Assembly (NCBI GenBank): GCA_021791345.1
Contig: JAJYWT010000218.1
Coordinates: 1 to 24,920 of the forward strand
DNA length: 24,920 bases
Reading direction: 5' to 3'
Source: a bacterium
GTDB taxonomy: Bacteria > Chloroflexota > Dormibacteria > UBA8260 > Bog-877
Of the stretch, positions 8,106 to 15,377 are shown piece by piece (position 1 is the first letter of the stretch; every line of letters begins with the position of its first letter). The notes below the pieces were generated by a model. The model saw nothing but the letters and a program-made list of their open reading frames with translations, was not told where the DNA came from and searched no databases. The translations under genes and the position numbers were made by a program.

Positions 8106-8723
8106 CCTCCCCGGGCTCTCGCCGCCGCCAGGTGCATCGCCAGTTGCCGTGGCCCGCCGGCGGGGCGGCCGCAAGGCGTCCCCGGTAATCTCCGGAATCG
8201 ACGCCTCCATCAGATCGAGGAGCTCCCGGGCCAGCTCCAATCCGACCGAATTTGGTCGCACCATGATCTGCCGCCTGTCTCTGGTGCTTGGTTGGCAACC
8301 GACCAGCCGCCGCCGCTCGAGCCGATCCACGATCCGGCTGAGCCCGCTCGCGCTGAAACCGCTATCGGCAGCGAGCCCGGACATCGTTGCCGTTCCGCCG
8401 GCTGTGGCGGCCACCCGTACCAGCACCTCCGCGGCGGCGAGGTCGATCCCATGAGCTGCAACGACCACCCGGTCCAATTGACCGCCCCACCGACGCGCCT
8501 GAGCCAGCAGGTCCAGGATCCTAGCCAGGTTGGGATAGAGGGCTGGTGTCCCTGACTCGCCGACCCCCGGTGATGGCTCGGTCCGGCCGCAGCTGCATCT
8601 GGGGCCCCTGGTCACGGAGTGCGAATCACGGCTTCGAATCCGAGCCGGCGCCGCCAGGCTCTGCGGGCCGGTCTCACACTCGCCAGCAACGGTGAGACTT
8701 GGTGAAGACAGCCTGATCCCCAC
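7995..8723 (-). CDS. MarR-family transcriptional regulator
   Basis: The core (about residues 70-190 of the 242-residue frame) has the MarR winged-helix layout: a dimerisation helix (YPNLARILDLLAQ), the recognition-helix region TMSGLAADSGFSASGLSRIV, then DRLERRRLVGC and a wing with the family DRR motif (STRDRRQIMV). Regulators of this family are dimers that bind palindromic DNA and often respond to small ligands. The GTG at 8723 gives about 70 extra N-terminal residues. An in-frame GTG at 8615 would give a more typical length, and neither has a clear ribosome binding site. The C-terminal ~55 residues are low-complexity and polar. The last 111 bases lie antisense to the end of the HyfB-like gene, so this tail is suspicious: it may be read-through of a worn 3' end. 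The target is unknown; the adjacent operon or the transporter are the obvious candidates. Confidence 0.72.
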   Translation of the reverse strand: MGIRLSSPSLTVAGECETGPQSLAAPARIRSRDSHSVTRGPRCSCGRTEPSPGVGESGTPALYPNLARILDLLAQARRWGGQLDRVVVAAHGIDLAAAEVLVRVAATAGGTATMSGLAADSGFSASGLSRIVDRLERRRLVGCQPSTRDRRQIMVRPNSVGLELARELLDLMEASIPEITGDALRPPRRRATATGDAPGGGESPGRSVDQQQNYEDRDHVEQVQTDVPPLDHAEPSRQLPGR

Positions 8724-9197
8724 CGGCGCATGCCGGCGGCGAACCGTCGCGAGCCGTCAGCAACCAAGGGGGCGTAGGTGCGGCAGCCGCTTCGCGAACG
8801 CCTTGGCCTGGCACCTTCTGGCAGCTCAGATCCATGCACCAAGCCGGCTGCCGGCAACCGCTGCCTACGCCAGACAGGACGGGACCAACGCGACGGACGG
8901 GGCACGGCACCACTCCTGATTCGCAACGACCGCGGCTTCTGTGTAGAAGCCATCAGTCGGCGAACCGACGAGCGCGGGCCTCATCGCGTTCCAGATTGTA
9001 AGCGGCAAGGGCCCCAGCGGGCGCGGCCGGGCTGGGTCAGCTCCGCTACGGGACCGCACCTCCTTCCCCGTTTGAGGACATCCCTGTTGGGGGAACCTCG
9101 TGCTCGGGACAGGACCGAGGTCCTTCCCGACCGGCCGGTCGCTGCGGCCCCGAGCCGGCCCACCGTGTTGCGGGCCCCTGGGAAGGCGCCTGCGCGT
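8724..9197. other. Intergenic region between KimA-like transporter and MarR gene
   Basis: No gene is supported here. Overlapping open frames on both strands are Arg-rich with no domain signature. The stretch would hold the 3' untranslated end of the transporter gene and the promoter of the MarR gene. Small inverted repeats at 8737-8750 (CCGGC-4-GCCGG) and 9111-9140 are the only structure noticed. Confidence 0.5.
9111..9140. repeat. Two adjacent palindromes downstream of the KimA-like gene
   Basis: AGGACCGAGGTCCT (9111-9124) and the perfect palindrome GACCGGCCGGTC (9129-9140) stand side by side about 60 bases after the stop of the minus-strand transporter gene. Neither is followed by a T-rich tract, so they are not classical intrinsic terminators. 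They could act as a transcript-end hairpin or a protein site. In DNA this GC-rich, chance is a real alternative. Confidence 0.35.
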
Positions 9198-11045
9198 TCA
9201 CTCGTCGTGCAGGGGGAGGGTCAACCGGGCCACGATCACATTGCGGCGGCGGCGTAGGGCTGCCGAGAGCACCAGATCGAGGTGGTTGTGAAGGATCCGG
9301 TGCCAGAAGTGGCTGGGCACGATGACCGGGATGAGCAGGACCACCCTCCTGGTCGATGAGGGCTTCAGACTGCTCAGGTATCGGAGCAGGGGCCGCGCCA
9401 CCGAGTGGTACTGGGAGTGGAGCACCACCAATTCCACTCCCGGGTCCCAGCGCGCCCACTCCTCCTCGACCGCCTTCTGACGCTCGCTGTCCTCGGCGAA
9501 CACCACCGTCACCGCATGCACCTCGTCGCCCATCGAGAGCGCCTGAGACAGGGCTTCGCGAGTCAGCTTGGACACCTCGGTGAAGGGCACCACCACGATC
9601 GAGCGGCCCCGCCGGGGCTTGGCGGGGCGATCTCCCAGGCGGATCTCGGCCGCGACCCGGCGGTAGTACCGGTGAACCCGGACGAAGAGCAGGATCAGGA
9701 GCGGAATGGCGATGATCACGACCCATGCCCCCTCCCGGAACTTGGTCAGGACGAAGATCAGGGTGGAGATGCCGCTGGCGGTGGCCCCGACCGCGTTCAG
9801 CGCCGCCCGCCACCGCCAACCGCCTTCGCGGCCCCGGAGCCAGTGACGCACCATGCCGGATTGGGCCAGGGTGAACCCGGTGAACACCCCGATCGCGAAG
9901 AGCGGGATCAGAGAGTCGGTGTTGCCCCCGGTGGCGATCAGGAGGATGGCGGCCAAGACCGCCAACGCCACGATCCCATAGGTGAAGACCAGGCGGTCCC
10001 CCCGGATCGCGAAGGCGTGCGGAAGGCGGTGGTCGGCCGCCAGCAGGCTCGCCAGCACGGGCAGCCCTCCGAAGCTGGTGTTGGCGGCCAGGGCCAGGGC
10101 CAGCGTCACCAGCAGCGAGATCGCGTCGAACAGCCAACCCCGACCCAACGAATAGGCGACTATCTGGTTGAGCACCGCGTTGCCGGCCCGGGGCTCGACG
10201 TGGAACCTCTGCACCAAAACCGCCAGCCCCAGCAGCATCGCGGCCAGCAGGATGCCCAAGAGCAGCTCCGTCTGCCGGGCGGTCCTGACCCGGGGCTTGC
10301 GAAACAGGGGAACGCCGTTGGCGATGGCCTCGACCCCGGTCAAGGCACTGCAACCCGCCGAGAACGCCTGCAGGATCAGCAGCACGCCGACCGCCTGGAG
10401 CGTGTGGGTCGCCACCTGGGCAGCGCCGAACTGACGCAGGTGGGGGGCGAAGGGGTGGATCAAACCGACCCCGATCACCGCCAGGACCGCGACGATGAAA
10501 CCCAGCGTCGGCAGGAGGAACGCGCGCGCCCCCTCCCCCAGACCCCGCAGGTTGAGCACGGTGATCACGGCCAGGATCGCCAGGCATATGGGCACCGTGA
10601 AGGGGAAGAGGCCCGGGAACGCGGAGGTCAGCGAGCCCACCCCGGCGGCGATTGAGACCGCCACCGTTAGCGTGTAGTCCACGATCAGAGCGGCCCCCGC
10701 GAGCAGGGTGAGCCAGCGCCCCAGGTTGGCGCGTGCGACCGCATAGGCGCCCCCTCCTCCGGGATACGCCACTATCACCTGGAGGTAGGACGCCACCAGG
10801 AGGCACAGCAGCCCGACGATCGCCAGGCTTATCCAGGGCGCCAGCCGGAGTGCGGCCAGGCCGCCGGCGCCGAGTGCGACCAGCAGTGCCTGGGGCCCGT
10901 ACGCGACGGAGGTCAACGCGTCCAGGGAGAGGGCGGAGAGCCCCTCCACGGGATTGATCTCCTCCTTGGCCCCCTCGCTGGACTTGAGCGGGCGGCCCAG
11001 CACAATCCGGCCCAGCTTCAGCGTCACCTGCTCCTTTGCCAACAC
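9198..11045 (-). CDS. KimA-like APC-superfamily potassium/amino-acid transporter
   Basis: A 615-residue membrane protein with about twelve segments in the first ~460 residues and a soluble C-terminal domain of about 150 residues. The sequence follows Bacillus KimA (YdaO) closely in several blocks: GRPLKSSEGA and LSLDALTSVAYGPQ near the N-terminus, YPGGGGAYAVARANLG, VDYTLTVAVSIAAGVGSLTS, QAFSAGCSALTGVEAIANGVP, LAANTSFGGLPVLASLLA, FAIRGDRLVFTYGI, and the tail motif HFWHRILHNHLDLVL. KimA is a proton-coupled potassium importer; substrate identity here is inferred from that resemblance. The listed GTG start has no ribosome binding site. An in-frame GTG at 11027, behind AAAGGAG (11037-11031), lines up with the KimA start and may be the true one. 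No c-di-AMP riboswitch was recognisable upstream. Confidence 0.85.
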   Translation of the reverse strand: MLAKEQVTLKLGRIVLGRPLKSSEGAKEEINPVEGLSALSLDALTSVAYGPQALLVALGAGGLAALRLAPWISLAIVGLLCLLVASYLQVIVAYPGGGGAYAVARANLGRWLTLLAGAALIVDYTLTVAVSIAAGVGSLTSAFPGLFPFTVPICLAILAVITVLNLRGLGEGARAFLLPTLGFIVAVLAVIGVGLIHPFAPHLRQFGAAQVATHTLQAVGVLLILQAFSAGCSALTGVEAIANGVPLFRKPRVRTARQTELLLGILLAAMLLGLAVLVQRFHVEPRAGNAVLNQIVAYSLGRGWLFDAISLLVTLALALAANTSFGGLPVLASLLAADHRLPHAFAIRGDRLVFTYGIVALAVLAAILLIATGGNTDSLIPLFAIGVFTGFTLAQSGMVRHWLRGREGGWRWRAALNAVGATASGISTLIFVLTKFREGAWVVIIAIPLLILLFVRVHRYYRRVAAEIRLGDRPAKPRRGRSIVVVPFTEVSKLTREALSQALSMGDEVHAVTVVFAEDSERQKAVEEEWARWDPGVELVVLHSQYHSVARPLLRYLSSLKPSSTRRVVLLIPVIVPSHFWHRILHNHLDLVLSAALRRRRNVIVARLTLPLHDE

Positions 11046-11052
11046 TCGATTC

Positions 11053-11076
11053 CGGTGGTGACCGAGAGGTTACCGG
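11053..11076. promoter_or_regulatory. Dyad symmetry upstream of the KimA-like gene (possible operator)
   Basis: CCGGT (11053-11057) and ACCGG (11072-11076) flank GGTGACC (57-63) and GGTTACC (68-74), an imperfect 7-4-7 inverted repeat. It lies only a few bases upstream of the transporter start, where a repressor site or a leader hairpin would be. There is no independent evidence for binding. Confidence 0.3.
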
Positions 11077-11289
11077 CAAGGACCGGGTGATCCGGGATCG
11101 GAACGGCCTGAAGGGCAGTGGCCGCGGCCGGGCGATTCACTTGAGGACCCTGATCGGCGCGGGGCGCCGGCGACCCTCGCCCACCCGCAAACCTTTTGGG
11201 CAGTTACAGCGTTGTCCAGACACAGGGCCGGGCGCGGCGCTGCGATTCTCGGTCCGGTTTCGCCGCCAGCTGCGGTTGGGGAGATCTTG

Positions 11290-11916
11290 ATGGTGGAAGG
11301 TGAGATGGACGCCGGCGGCACGGCCTGGGACCGGCGCTTCGCCGAGCACCAGTGGTCGCAAACGCCCGACCCGATGCTCCTTGAACTGGCCGATCCCCTC
11401 GGGGGAGGAAGGGCGCTCGACCTCGGCTGCGGCCCCGGTCGCAATGCGATCTGGTTGGCCCAACACGGCTTCTCGGTCACCGGGGTGGACAACTCCAAGG
11501 TGGCGCTCCAGCAGGCGAGAGAGCGCGCCCTGGAGGCCGGCGTCGATCTCGACCTGGTGGAAGCCGATCTCACCGAGTACCGGCCCCCGCCTGCGCACTT
11601 CGATCTCGTGGTCATGGCGCACATTCACCCGGGTCCGGATCTGCTGCCGGCGATCATCCTGAGGTCGACTGTGGGTCTGCGCGCGGGTGGGCACCTGTTC
11701 GTGATCGGTCACCACCTGAGTGAGCTCGGGCACGACGGCCCCCCGCGGGAGGAGCTGCTCTACACGGAGGAGCGGCTGCTGGCCGCGGTTCCTAACGCGC
11801 TGGAGATCGAGAGGTTGGAGACGGTGGCGCGCCAGGGCACTGACCACGGCGAGGAGCGCCAGAGTCAGGCCGTTCTGCTGTGGGCGACGCGACGAGCCGA
11901 TCCCTCCCCGCATTGA
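11290..11916 (+). CDS. Class I SAM-dependent methyltransferase
   Basis: A 208-residue small methyltransferase of the Rossmann-fold class. Motif I is ALDLGCGPGRNAIWLA (about 42-57), the acidic residue that binds the SAM ribose is D68 in GVDNSK, and EADLTE (about 91-96) is the post-II region. The N-terminal pattern WDRRFAEH...TPDPMLLELA and the overall size resemble TehB/thiopurine methyltransferase-like enzymes, but nothing fixes the substrate. ATG at 11290 is chosen because GGGGAG (11278-11283) precedes it by six bases. The frame is open back to 11212, without a good ribosome binding site there. It is divergent from the KimA-like gene and shares its upstream region. Confidence 0.82.
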   Translation: MVEGEMDAGGTAWDRRFAEHQWSQTPDPMLLELADPLGGGRALDLGCGPGRNAIWLAQHGFSVTGVDNSKVALQQARERALEAGVDLDLVEADLTEYRPPPAHFDLVVMAHIHPGPDLLPAIILRSTVGLRAGGHLFVIGHHLSELGHDGPPREELLYTEERLLAAVPNALEIERLETVARQGTDHGEERQSQAVLLWATRRADPSPH

Positions 11917-11981
11917 CCGCGGGCATGCAAGATCTCCACTGGGTCCGGCTCTGCCCGTTGGAGCAGCGGCGCATGGTCTTG

Positions 11982-11998
11982 GCCGCCGGACAGGCGGC
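11982..11998. repeat. GCCGCC/GGCGGC hairpin after the methyltransferase gene
   Basis: Six-base-pair stem (11982-11987 with 11993-11998) and a five-base loop in the 126-base gap between the methyltransferase and the glycoside hydrolase. There is no T tract after it, so it is at best a weak terminator-like structure. Confidence 0.25.
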
Positions 11999-12042
11999 GT
12001 CACCTGCCGACTCCGACACAGCACGCGCGGTCCCGGCCGGGG

Positions 12043-14322
12043 ATGGCTGACCCAAGCCCGCGGAGACCCTGGGGACGTCCCCGGCCTTTGCCTTGCTGTG
12101 GGCGGGTGGCGCTCACCATCGTCGCCCTCGCGATCGTGGCGGTGGGCGGCGAGTTCTCGAGCTTCGCCGGCGGCCAGGAGCCGGAGTTGAGTCACCAGTA
12201 CTCAAGCCCGACCGGCCCACTGGCGCCGGGCGTCTGGAGCTGGGCCACCCAGAGTGGCAGGGCCATCACCATCCGAGAGCGCTCATATCGTCTTGCGCTC
12301 ACCCGCACGACCGACCTTCTCTCGGTGAGGGCCTCCGGGTCCTCGTACGCGTTCCCGATGGCGGCCCTCATCGGCCGCGCCCAACTGCCCGCGAGGGCTC
12401 GTTTCGTGGCGACGACCGACCAGTCGGAGCTGCGGCTCTACATCTTCACCGCAGGTGGCAAGCTCCTCGAACGCGCTGTCCTCGACGCCCGGCCCAGCTA
12501 CTTCACGATCAGCTTCGAAGCCCTCCTGGGCCGCGATCACCTGGCCGCGCCGACGTTCCTCTCCAACGGCACCCGAGGACTGCCCCTTGCCTTCCTCCGC
12601 CACGCCTTCAGTCCGGACCCGGTGTCCCCATCCCTCGCGCCGACCCCCACCACCTATCTCGGCGTGCACCATCCGTTCCACACCGCTCCCTTTGCCCCGC
12701 CGCCATTCCAACTCTGCTTCCAAGCCGGCGCGAGGTGGACCGGGGTCGGCTTGGTGCAAGTGCCGGACGCGACCGCTCTGGCGCTGACTCGACGGGGCGG
12801 CGTGTATGTCAACTACCCGTTGACCGAGCTGGCCACGATCCGGGACCGAGGGGCCGGGGGGCGCGTGAGCCCACCCCAGGCGGTCCCGGCGACGGGCGCT
12901 GCCGGCATCTGGCTCGGGTTCCCCTCCCTGGTGTTCACCTTCGGCCGGACTCCGGGGCTGACCCTGCTGTCCTACCACGCCGCCCTTGCCCGCATGGGGG
13001 AGGCACCGGTGCCCGGGAACGCCAGCCACCCCCCGGCATGGTGGGCCTGGCCCATGGTCGACACATGGGGACAGCAGCTGGTGGCCGGTGCAGCCCGGAC
13101 CTCGCAGCGGTACACCGCCGCCTGGGTCCAGCGCTTTGTGCAGCAGTGGCGGCAGCGGTTCGAGGTCCGTCACTTCACTGTGATTCTGGACGCCCAGTGG
13201 CAGGCCCGCCTGGGCTATGCCATACCCAGCGCTCGCTTCGGCGGGGTGCAGGGTATGCGTCAACTGATCCGCCGGCTGCAGGCGCAGGGCCTCAAGGTGA
13301 TGCTCTGGTGGCCACTTTGGAAGCAGGAGAGCAGCCACGGCAGGCGCAGCCGTGTGGACCCCACCTCCCCCACCTTCCCGGCCCTCATAACCCGGCAGAT
13401 GGATGAACTCCTGGGAACCGGGCCTGGGGAACTCGGCGCCAACGGCCTCAAACTGGACTGGGGCTTCCTGGTGCCGCCACCCAACCTTGAGCGGATCGAC
13501 CGGCCCGAGCTCGGCATCGGCGCCGCCCTCCTGCTGCGCTACATGCGGCTGCTGTCCGGCGCGGCGTGGCAGGCGGATCCCCAGGCGCTGATCGACGCGA
13601 GCGCCGTGGCGCCGCAGTTCGGCGCCACCGAGGACACCCTGCGCCTGTACGACGCCGCCCGAGCCTCCACCTGGAGCTACCGCGCCGCGATCGTCAGCGC
13701 GGTGGACCCCAATCGCCTCATCGACGGGGATGGCTGGCGTCTCAGCCGATCGCAGGCGGTCGCGCACACCGTGGAGAGCGCGGTCTTCGGGATCCCGGCC
13801 ATGTACTACGCGACGCGCTGGTCTGGTGGCCACCCGATCTCTTTGACTCTGGCCCGCGCGTTGGGCTCAGTCCTGTCGCTGGGCCAGCAGCGAGGCAGGA
13901 ACGGCCAGGCCAGGCTGGCCGCCTCGGGCCGGTGGACGTATGAGGTGGGTGGCCGCCTTCGCGCCGCCACGCTGGCCCACGCTCGAGCGTTGGCGGTGTA
14001 CCGGTACTCCCGCGGGGGCCGTCTGACCCAGGCGATCGTGGTCAGTGCCCTCACCACCAACCTCCAGATCGGGGCGGTCGGTCACAGCCGTCCCAGCGGC
14101 GTGACCGACCCCGGCGGAGGGAGGGTTATCTACCACCGCGACGGCAGCGTCCTGGACTTCCTAGCCCGAGCTGGGGATCGCTACGTGGTGCGGTACCTGA
14201 GCCCGGGGCCGGTGGTGGCTCGCCGACCCGGCAGCCGGGTGTCCACCGAGGAGGAGTTCCAAGCCTCCGGCGGCGGCATGGCCCCGGGGTACTGGCGCCC
14301 CTTCGTCGGGGCGACCTCATGA
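12043..14322 (+). CDS. Secreted or anchored glycoside hydrolase, GH31/GH36-like TIM barrel
   Basis: A 759-residue protein. An Arg/Pro-rich start followed by a hydrophobic segment (about 22-40, VALTIVALAIVAVGGEF) indicates export by a signal peptide or N-terminal anchor. Residues ~45-340 look like a beta-sandwich domain, and ~345-640 like the catalytic barrel. Barrel hallmarks of the GH31/GH36 group are VILDAQWQARLGY (D382), GMRQLIRRLQAQGLKVMLWW (about 405-425) and NGLKLDWGF, where D472 fits the catalytic nucleophile. The segment with ATEDTLRLYD (about 527-536) sits where the acid/base is expected (D531 is a guess). The C-terminus (about 640-759) is another beta-rich region. Enzymes of these families retain anomeric configuration and cleave alpha-linked sugars; the substrate cannot be read here. 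The ATG start at 12043 follows GGCCGGGG, a weak ribosome binding site. Confidence 0.7.
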   Translation: MADPSPRRPWGRPRPLPCCGRVALTIVALAIVAVGGEFSSFAGGQEPELSHQYSSPTGPLAPGVWSWATQSGRAITIRERSYRLALTRTTDLLSVRASGSSYAFPMAALIGRAQLPARARFVATTDQSELRLYIFTAGGKLLERAVLDARPSYFTISFEALLGRDHLAAPTFLSNGTRGLPLAFLRHAFSPDPVSPSLAPTPTTYLGVHHPFHTAPFAPPPFQLCFQAGARWTGVGLVQVPDATALALTRRGGVYVNYPLTELATIRDRGAGGRVSPPQAVPATGAAGIWLGFPSLVFTFGRTPGLTLLSYHAALARMGEAPVPGNASHPPAWWAWPMVDTWGQQLVAGAARTSQRYTAAWVQRFVQQWRQRFEVRHFTVILDAQWQARLGYAIPSARFGGVQGMRQLIRRLQAQGLKVMLWWPLWKQESSHGRRSRVDPTSPTFPALITRQMDELLGTGPGELGANGLKLDWGFLVPPPNLERIDRPELGIGAALLLRYMRLLSGAAWQADPQALIDASAVAPQFGATEDTLRLYDAARASTWSYRAAIVSAVDPNRLIDGDGWRLSRSQAVAHTVESAVFGIPAMYYATRWSGGHPISLTLARALGSVLSLGQQRGRNGQARLAASGRWTYEVGGRLRAATLAHARALAVYRYSRGGRLTQAIVVSALTTNLQIGAVGHSRPSGVTDPGGGRVIYHRDGSVLDFLARAGDRYVVRYLSPGPVVARRPGSRVSTEEEFQASGGGMAPGYWRPFVGATS

Positions 14323-14345
14323 GTCCTTTGGCGAAGACGCCGCGG

Positions 14346-15311
14346 TCAACTCCACAGCAGGTGCCGCCGCTCCTCCCAGTACTGGGCGGAGGGAAGTGCC
14401 AGCCGTGCCAGGGAGGCGAGTTCCGACGGGGGGACCACCAACTGAGCGGCGGCGACATTGCTCTCCAGCTGTTCGACTGTCACGGCACCGGATAGGGCGA
14501 GGTCCACAAAGGGCTGGTGAAGGACCGCTGCCAGCGCCACCTGGTCCAGGGGCCGGCCCAATCTCCCCGCCAACTCGTGCAGGGGACGCAGCCGGCGATC
14601 CTCACCGTCGAGCAGCCGGCCATTCGCCATCGCCTCCTTGACCAGCACCCGCCAGCCCGCTTGACGCGCCCGCAGCAGAGCCGGTCCGGCGGACTGCTCC
14701 AGCAGATTCCAGGTCGCCTGAACGCAGCTGAACGGGTTCTCGCCATCGACCGCCACCTCCATCGCGTCACCGATCACTGCCGCCTGGTGCGGCCCGCTGA
14801 CCGTGAGCCCAATCGCCAGGCCGGAGCGCCGCAGTGCCAGCAGATGAGCGAGCACCTGCTGGTCCCGGAGGACCCGACTCTCCGGGGTGGCGGAGTGGAT
14901 CTGGTACAGCTGCAGGTGCTCCCCCAGCAGCTGGCGGCTCTCCGCGTACTGGCGAATCAGCGCCGCCAGCGAGTGATCCTTGACCTCGTGGACCGGCGCG
15001 TCCATTCGCCAGTCGCCCACATAGGTGTAACCCCACTTCGACCCGCACACGACCTCCTGCGCCTCGAGAGGATGCGCCCGCAACCAACCACCCAGGAATT
15101 CCTCGGCCGCGCCATAGGAACGCGCCACGTCGAAGTAGCGCACGCCGAGTGAGTAGGCACGGTCCAGAAGGAGGTAGGCGCGCTGACGAAGGTCATCGCG
15201 ACCCCTCCCTGAGGGGAGATCCCGGTCACGACCCAAGTTGATGTAGGCGGGACGGCCGACCGCAGCCAGCCCCAGCCCAACCCTATTTCCGGACAGCTGA
15301 AATTGCGGCAA
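14346..15311 (-). CDS. Aldo/keto reductase
   Basis: A 321-residue enzyme with the AKR barrel and all four catalytic residues: D61 and Y66 in RYFDVARSYG, K92 in CGSKWGY, and H139 in LYQIHSATPES. The C-terminal cofactor-binding segment resembles the usual pattern (LALSGAVTVEQLESNVAAA, about 270-288). Such enzymes reduce aldehydes or ketones with NADPH in the cytosol; the substrate is unknown. The start is a TTG at 15311 behind GGAGG (15320-15324, read on the minus strand), with eight bases between. It lies 66 bases after the FAD oxidoreductase gene on the same strand, so the two are probably cotranscribed. Its 3' end is 23 bases from the convergent glycoside hydrolase gene. Confidence 0.9.
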   Translation of the reverse strand: MPQFQLSGNRVGLGLAAVGRPAYINLGRDRDLPSGRGRDDLRQRAYLLLDRAYSLGVRYFDVARSYGAAEEFLGGWLRAHPLEAQEVVCGSKWGYTYVGDWRMDAPVHEVKDHSLAALIRQYAESRQLLGEHLQLYQIHSATPESRVLRDQQVLAHLLALRRSGLAIGLTVSGPHQAAVIGDAMEVAVDGENPFSCVQATWNLLEQSAGPALLRARQAGWRVLVKEAMANGRLLDGEDRRLRPLHELAGRLGRPLDQVALAAVLHQPFVDLALSGAVTVEQLESNVAAAQLVVPPSELASLARLALPSAQYWEERRHLLWS

Positions 15312-15377
15312 CCTCAGTACCTCCAGCGCCCCCGACCAGCCATCCGCGCCGACGTGCCCCCCACCGCCCCGCGATCA

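Noticed and set aside
8631..8660. TTCGAATC sequence resembling a tRNA T-loop
   Set aside because: The flanking bases do not pair into a T-stem and no anticodon or acceptor arms surround it.
9405..10655. 416-residue plus-strand open frame antisense to the KimA-like gene
   Set aside because: Composition (very rich in Gln, Arg, Asp, His and Gly) is the expected reverse complement of a membrane-protein gene.
9046..11079. 677-residue open frame on the minus strand overlapping the KimA-like gene
   Set aside because: Gly/Pro/Arg-rich out-of-frame shadow; the frame 9198-11045 carries the full transporter fold.
11046..11289. c-di-AMP (ydaO-yuaA) riboswitch upstream of the KimA-like gene
   Set aside because: I looked for the conserved G-rich blocks of this RNA on the minus strand and did not find them; only a short dyad is present.
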